Positions 61,580-64,000 of a stretch of 64,000 bases of DNA are shown here, one piece after another. The DNA lies in assembly GCF_015704865.1 (NCBI RefSeq), contig NZ_JADQTO010000016.1, positions 62,001 through 126,000 of the forward strand, in the 5' to 3' direction. Below the pieces are notes generated by a model. The model was not told the origin of the DNA. It did not search any database and saw only the letters and a list, made by a program, of their open reading frames with translations. This stretch comes from Actinoplanes aureus (GTDB lineage Bacteria; Actinomycetota; Actinomycetes; Mycobacteriales; Micromonosporaceae). Made by a program: the position numbers and the translations under genes. Position 1 is the stretch's first letter; every line of letters begins with the position of its first letter.

Positions 61580-62440
61580 TTAGTTCTTCCCGGTTGCAAT
61601 CCCGGTGCCGTCCAGCGGCACCTGCATCTCGGTGACCCACTTGTCGAACTCGTCGGGCGGGCAGTCCAGGTAGACCTCGCGCGCGAAGCCGGGCCCGGAC
61701 GGCCGGTAGCCGTTCTCCTCGATCCAGGTGGCGATCTTCTGCCCGGTGCGGAACGCCTCCGACATGGGTCCCTGGTGCAATGCGGTCGCCGCCTCGATCG
61801 GGGGCAGCTCCACGACGTCGAACCCGGCACCGGGCACCTCGGCGGCGCCGATCGGGAACGCGGCGTGCACCGTGATCGTCTCGTCGCCCGGACCGGTCGG
61901 CGCCGGTCGGTAGTAGGCGATCGGTGACCCGGTCATCGGCACCCCGGCCTGCTCCATCAGCTCCATCAGCCGGGGATAGAGCGGGCTCAGGTTCTCGGTG
62001 ATGGAAGTGGGGTGGTCGTATCCGGCGGCGGTCGCGGACAACTCCGCGACCCGGATCGCCGGGATCTTCTTCAGGATGACGTCCCCGGTGTCCATGTGTC
62101 CCTCCGTCTCGATCAGCCGGAGACGTGCGTCGACCAGGGCCAGGCGGGCGGTGTCCCGGTCCACCTGGGCGGCCAGTTCGGCCCGCCGCAGCCGCAACAT
62201 CCCGCGCAGCTCACCGAGCTCCAGTTTCTCCTCGATCATCGCCTGCACCTGGTGCAGGGTGAAGCCGAGATCCTTGAGGGCAAGGATCCGGTTGAGGACG
62301 CTCAACTGGTCGGCGGTGTACCAGCGGTAGCCGCTGTGCGGGTCGACGTGGGCGGGGCGCAGCAGGCCGATCGTGTCGTAGTGGCGCAGCATGCGCACCG
62401 ACACCCAGCCCAGGCCGGCGAAGTCTCCGATGCTCAACAT
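61580..62440 (-). CDS. MerR family regulator with GyrI-like effector domain
   Basis: The 286-residue protein has an N-terminal MerR helix-turn-helix (MLSIGDFAGLGWVSVRMLRH; DPHSGYRWYTADQL), a long coiled-coil dimerisation helix to about residue 115, and a C-terminal GyrI/BmrR-like ligand domain (IAYYRPAPTGPGDETITVHA; EVYLDCPPDEFDKWVTEMQV). BmrR types bind hydrophobic cations or drugs. A MerR-style palindrome sits just upstream, so it probably controls itself. Confidence 0.92.
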   Translation of the reverse strand: MLSIGDFAGLGWVSVRMLRHYDTIGLLRPAHVDPHSGYRWYTADQLSVLNRILALKDLGFTLHQVQAMIEEKLELGELRGMLRLRRAELAAQVDRDTARLALVDARLRLIETEGHMDTGDVILKKIPAIRVAELSATAAGYDHPTSITENLSPLYPRLMELMEQAGVPMTGSPIAYYRPAPTGPGDETITVHAAFPIGAAEVPGAGFDVVELPPIEAATALHQGPMSEAFRTGQKIATWIEENGYRPSGPGFAREVYLDCPPDEFDKWVTEMQVPLDGTGIATGKN

Positions 62441-62457
62441 GATCGCTCCACCGTCCT

Positions 62458-62480
62458 CCCTGACACGGTGTCAGGGTCAA
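62458..62480 (-). promoter_or_regulatory. MerR-type promoter/operator
   Basis: CCCTGACAC-G-GTGTCAGGG is a perfect 19-base palindrome at 62458-62476. On the minus strand it overlaps a TTGACC -35 box (62480-62475), so it occupies the spacer region as MerR operators do. It also overlaps the stop codon of the kinase gene. Confidence 0.75.
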
Positions 62481-63892
62481 GCCCCGGTGCCACCGCCGTC
62501 GCCCGGAGGCTCCGGGGGCGTGACCGACGGCTCCGGATCGGGATCGTCCGTCTCGGTCGGCGGTGTCGTCGACGGTTCCTGGCTCGGCGTGGTGGTCGTC
62601 CTGGTCCGCGACGGGGTGGCGCTCGGGGACGGCGACGCCGAGGACGGGGACACCGAGGGTTTCGCCGACGGCTTCCGCGACTGGGAAACCTTCTTGGTGG
62701 GGCGGGTGCTCGGTGTACTGGAGGGCTCGGCCACCTCGCTCACCGCGGGCGGGAGGGGCGTCTCCCGCACCTCCTGCTGTTTCCCGGGATTGCTGCTGGG
62801 TTGTTCGTCGTCAGAGCCGAACGCGAAGATCACGCCGAGGCCGCCGGCCACCGCGAACAGCGCCAGGATGGCGAACATCAGGACGCGCTGGGTGCCCGTC
62901 TGGCCCTTGCGGGCCGAGACCGGCACCGGCGGCGCGCTACGCGGCACGGGTACGGCACGCGGCGCGGCCGGGCTGAGCGGAACCGTGGGGAACTGACCGC
63001 TGGCCGTGCGTGCCGGGCTGACCGGGGCGACCAGGGACGTGCCGGTCAGCCGTTTCCAGTCCAGCGGGCCGGCGGCGGCGAAGGCGGCCTCGGCGAACTC
63101 GGCCGCGCTCTGGAACCGGTCGGCCGGCTGTTTCGCCATGGCCCGGGCGATCAACTCGCGGACCTCGGCCGGCACGTGGTCGGGGAGCGGCGCCGGCTCG
63201 TCCTCCAGGTGCATCAGCGCGACCTGCAACGCGTTCTCACCGTCGAACGGCGGGCGCCCGGCGATGCAGTGGTACGCCACCGCGCCGAGTGCGTAGATGT
63301 CGGTGGCCGGCGTGAGGTTGCCCTTGGCGACCTGCTCCGGAGCCATGTAAAGCGCGGTGCCGACGATCGCGTTGAGGCCGGTGACACTGGTCATCGCGTT
63401 CGACCGGGCCACGCCGAAGTCGACCAGGATCACCGCGCCGGTCGGCTTCACGATCAGGTTGCCCGGCTTGACGTCGCGGTGCACGATGCCGTTCTCGTGG
63501 GCGGCGTGCAGCGCGTCGGCCGCCTGCGCCACGATCGACATGGTCTCGGTGACCTCGAGCGGGCCCTCCTTGACGCGGTTGGAGAGCGGCTCGCCCTCCA
63601 CGAACGCCATGACCAGGTAGGCGACCTTCTCCGGGCCGTCGTAGTCGCCGTCGCTGGCGTAGTCGTACACCTCCACGACGCCGGGGTGCCGGAACGCGGC
63701 CATCATCCGGGCCTCGCCGTAGAACCGGGTGGCGAACTCGGGGTCCTCCAGCATCGCGGTGCGCAGCACCTTTACCGCGACGACCCGGCCGAGCACCACG
63801 TCGGTGCCGCGCCAGACGTCACCCATCCCGCCGGTGGCGACCCGCTCGTCCAACCGATACCGGTTGTCGAGGAGACTTCCCGCACTGAGCAC
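62477..63892 (-). CDS. PknB-type serine/threonine protein kinase
   Basis: GTG 63892 gives 471 residues; the frame stays open to the window edge, but the kinase fold starts at LLDNRYRLDERVATGGMGDV. Motifs present are the G-loop, VAVKVL (Lys), HRDVKPGN catalytic loop, VDFGVAR and the activation segment GTALYMAPEQ. After the kinase domain (about 270 residues) come a Pro-rich linker, one membrane helix (LMFAILALFAVAGGLGVIFA) and a Ser/Thr/Pro-rich extracellular tail without PASTA repeats. Confidence 0.93.
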   Translation of the reverse strand: MLSAGSLLDNRYRLDERVATGGMGDVWRGTDVVLGRVVAVKVLRTAMLEDPEFATRFYGEARMMAAFRHPGVVEVYDYASDGDYDGPEKVAYLVMAFVEGEPLSNRVKEGPLEVTETMSIVAQAADALHAAHENGIVHRDVKPGNLIVKPTGAVILVDFGVARSNAMTSVTGLNAIVGTALYMAPEQVAKGNLTPATDIYALGAVAYHCIAGRPPFDGENALQVALMHLEDEPAPLPDHVPAEVRELIARAMAKQPADRFQSAAEFAEAAFAAAGPLDWKRLTGTSLVAPVSPARTASGQFPTVPLSPAAPRAVPVPRSAPPVPVSARKGQTGTQRVLMFAILALFAVAGGLGVIFAFGSDDEQPSSNPGKQQEVRETPLPPAVSEVAEPSSTPSTRPTKKVSQSRKPSAKPSVSPSSASPSPSATPSRTRTTTTPSQEPSTTPPTETDDPDPEPSVTPPEPPGDGGGTGA

Positions 63893-64000
63893 CAGCGGAC
63901 CTATCTGATCGGGCGGCCCAACCAGGGTGCCGCGGTAGCAAGCCGAATGCCGCTCAAGAGTACAGATGCTTGCCCGGCGGCGGGAGGCCAGCGGAGGCAC

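Overview
The window is high-GC DNA with GTG and TTG starts, many ATGA/GTGA gene overlaps, Arg- and Ala-rich proteins, type VII secretion (WXG) genes and a remnant of an actinomycete integrative element in a tRNA gene. This points to an actinobacterium, most likely Micromonosporaceae (Actinoplanes-like). The genus is an inference from style and gene content, not a match.

1-11.5 kb is metabolic and apparently core: the end of an ABC-2 exporter permease, a YihY/BrkB membrane protein, then a ROK regulator leading a ribose/inositol-type sugar ABC operon (ATPase, permease, lipoprotein binding protein, Gfo/Idh/MocA dehydrogenase). A terminator-rich intergenic region, an EboE-like TIM-barrel protein, a sugar isomerase-like TIM-barrel protein and a YtxH protein follow. 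tRNA-Asn, a FAD oxidoreductase with a small coupled ORF, and a CAU-anticodon tRNA close this part.

13.2-19.3 kb is accessory and decayed. Beside the CAU tRNA lie fragments of an integrase, an excisionase and a RepSA-like replication protein (a dead AICE), then a DUF4352-like lipoprotein, a twice-frameshifted TOTE-type primase gene, and an intact four-gene type VII cassette (SAV_915 protein, EspC-like protein, WXG effector with a glycine-rich membrane region, four-helix membrane protein). A UPF0158 fragment follows.

19.5-30.5 kb is a surface or extracellular glycan locus: a GT2, three GT4s, a GT39-type membrane transferase, a flippase, a secreted TIM-barrel protein and a PIG-L deacetylase. 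Next to it is a secreted protein with eight 12-residue Asn/His repeats. A NarL-type two-component pair (31-32.8 kb) is followed by a 57-codon ORF whose tail copies that of the WXG effector 12 kb away.

33-44.5 kb carries mainly secreted or lipid-anchored hydrolases (alpha/beta hydrolase with membrane tail, beta-lactamase-fold serine hydrolase, beta-helix lipoprotein, GH5-like glycosidase, M1 peptidase, SGNH hydrolase), plus a P450 and a nucleoside hydrolase. 44.5-51.1 kb is the urea uptake operon urtABCDE with a GlnR-like repeat upstream, a cytoplasmic AmiC-like protein and a divergent MarR regulator. 51.2-64 kb holds a rhamnogalacturonan lyase, a small tyrosine phosphatase, a DhaK-DhaL fusion lacking its expected substrate-binding His, an MFS exporter, argS behind an apparently leaderless Arg-rich leader peptide, a Tat-exported 5'-nucleotidase, a membrane protein, a MerR regulator with its palindrome, and a PknB-type kinase.

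The most notable observations are the argS leader-peptide attenuator, the type VII cassette with its orphan tail copy, the alternating Asn/His repeat protein, and the DhaK fusion with an altered active site.
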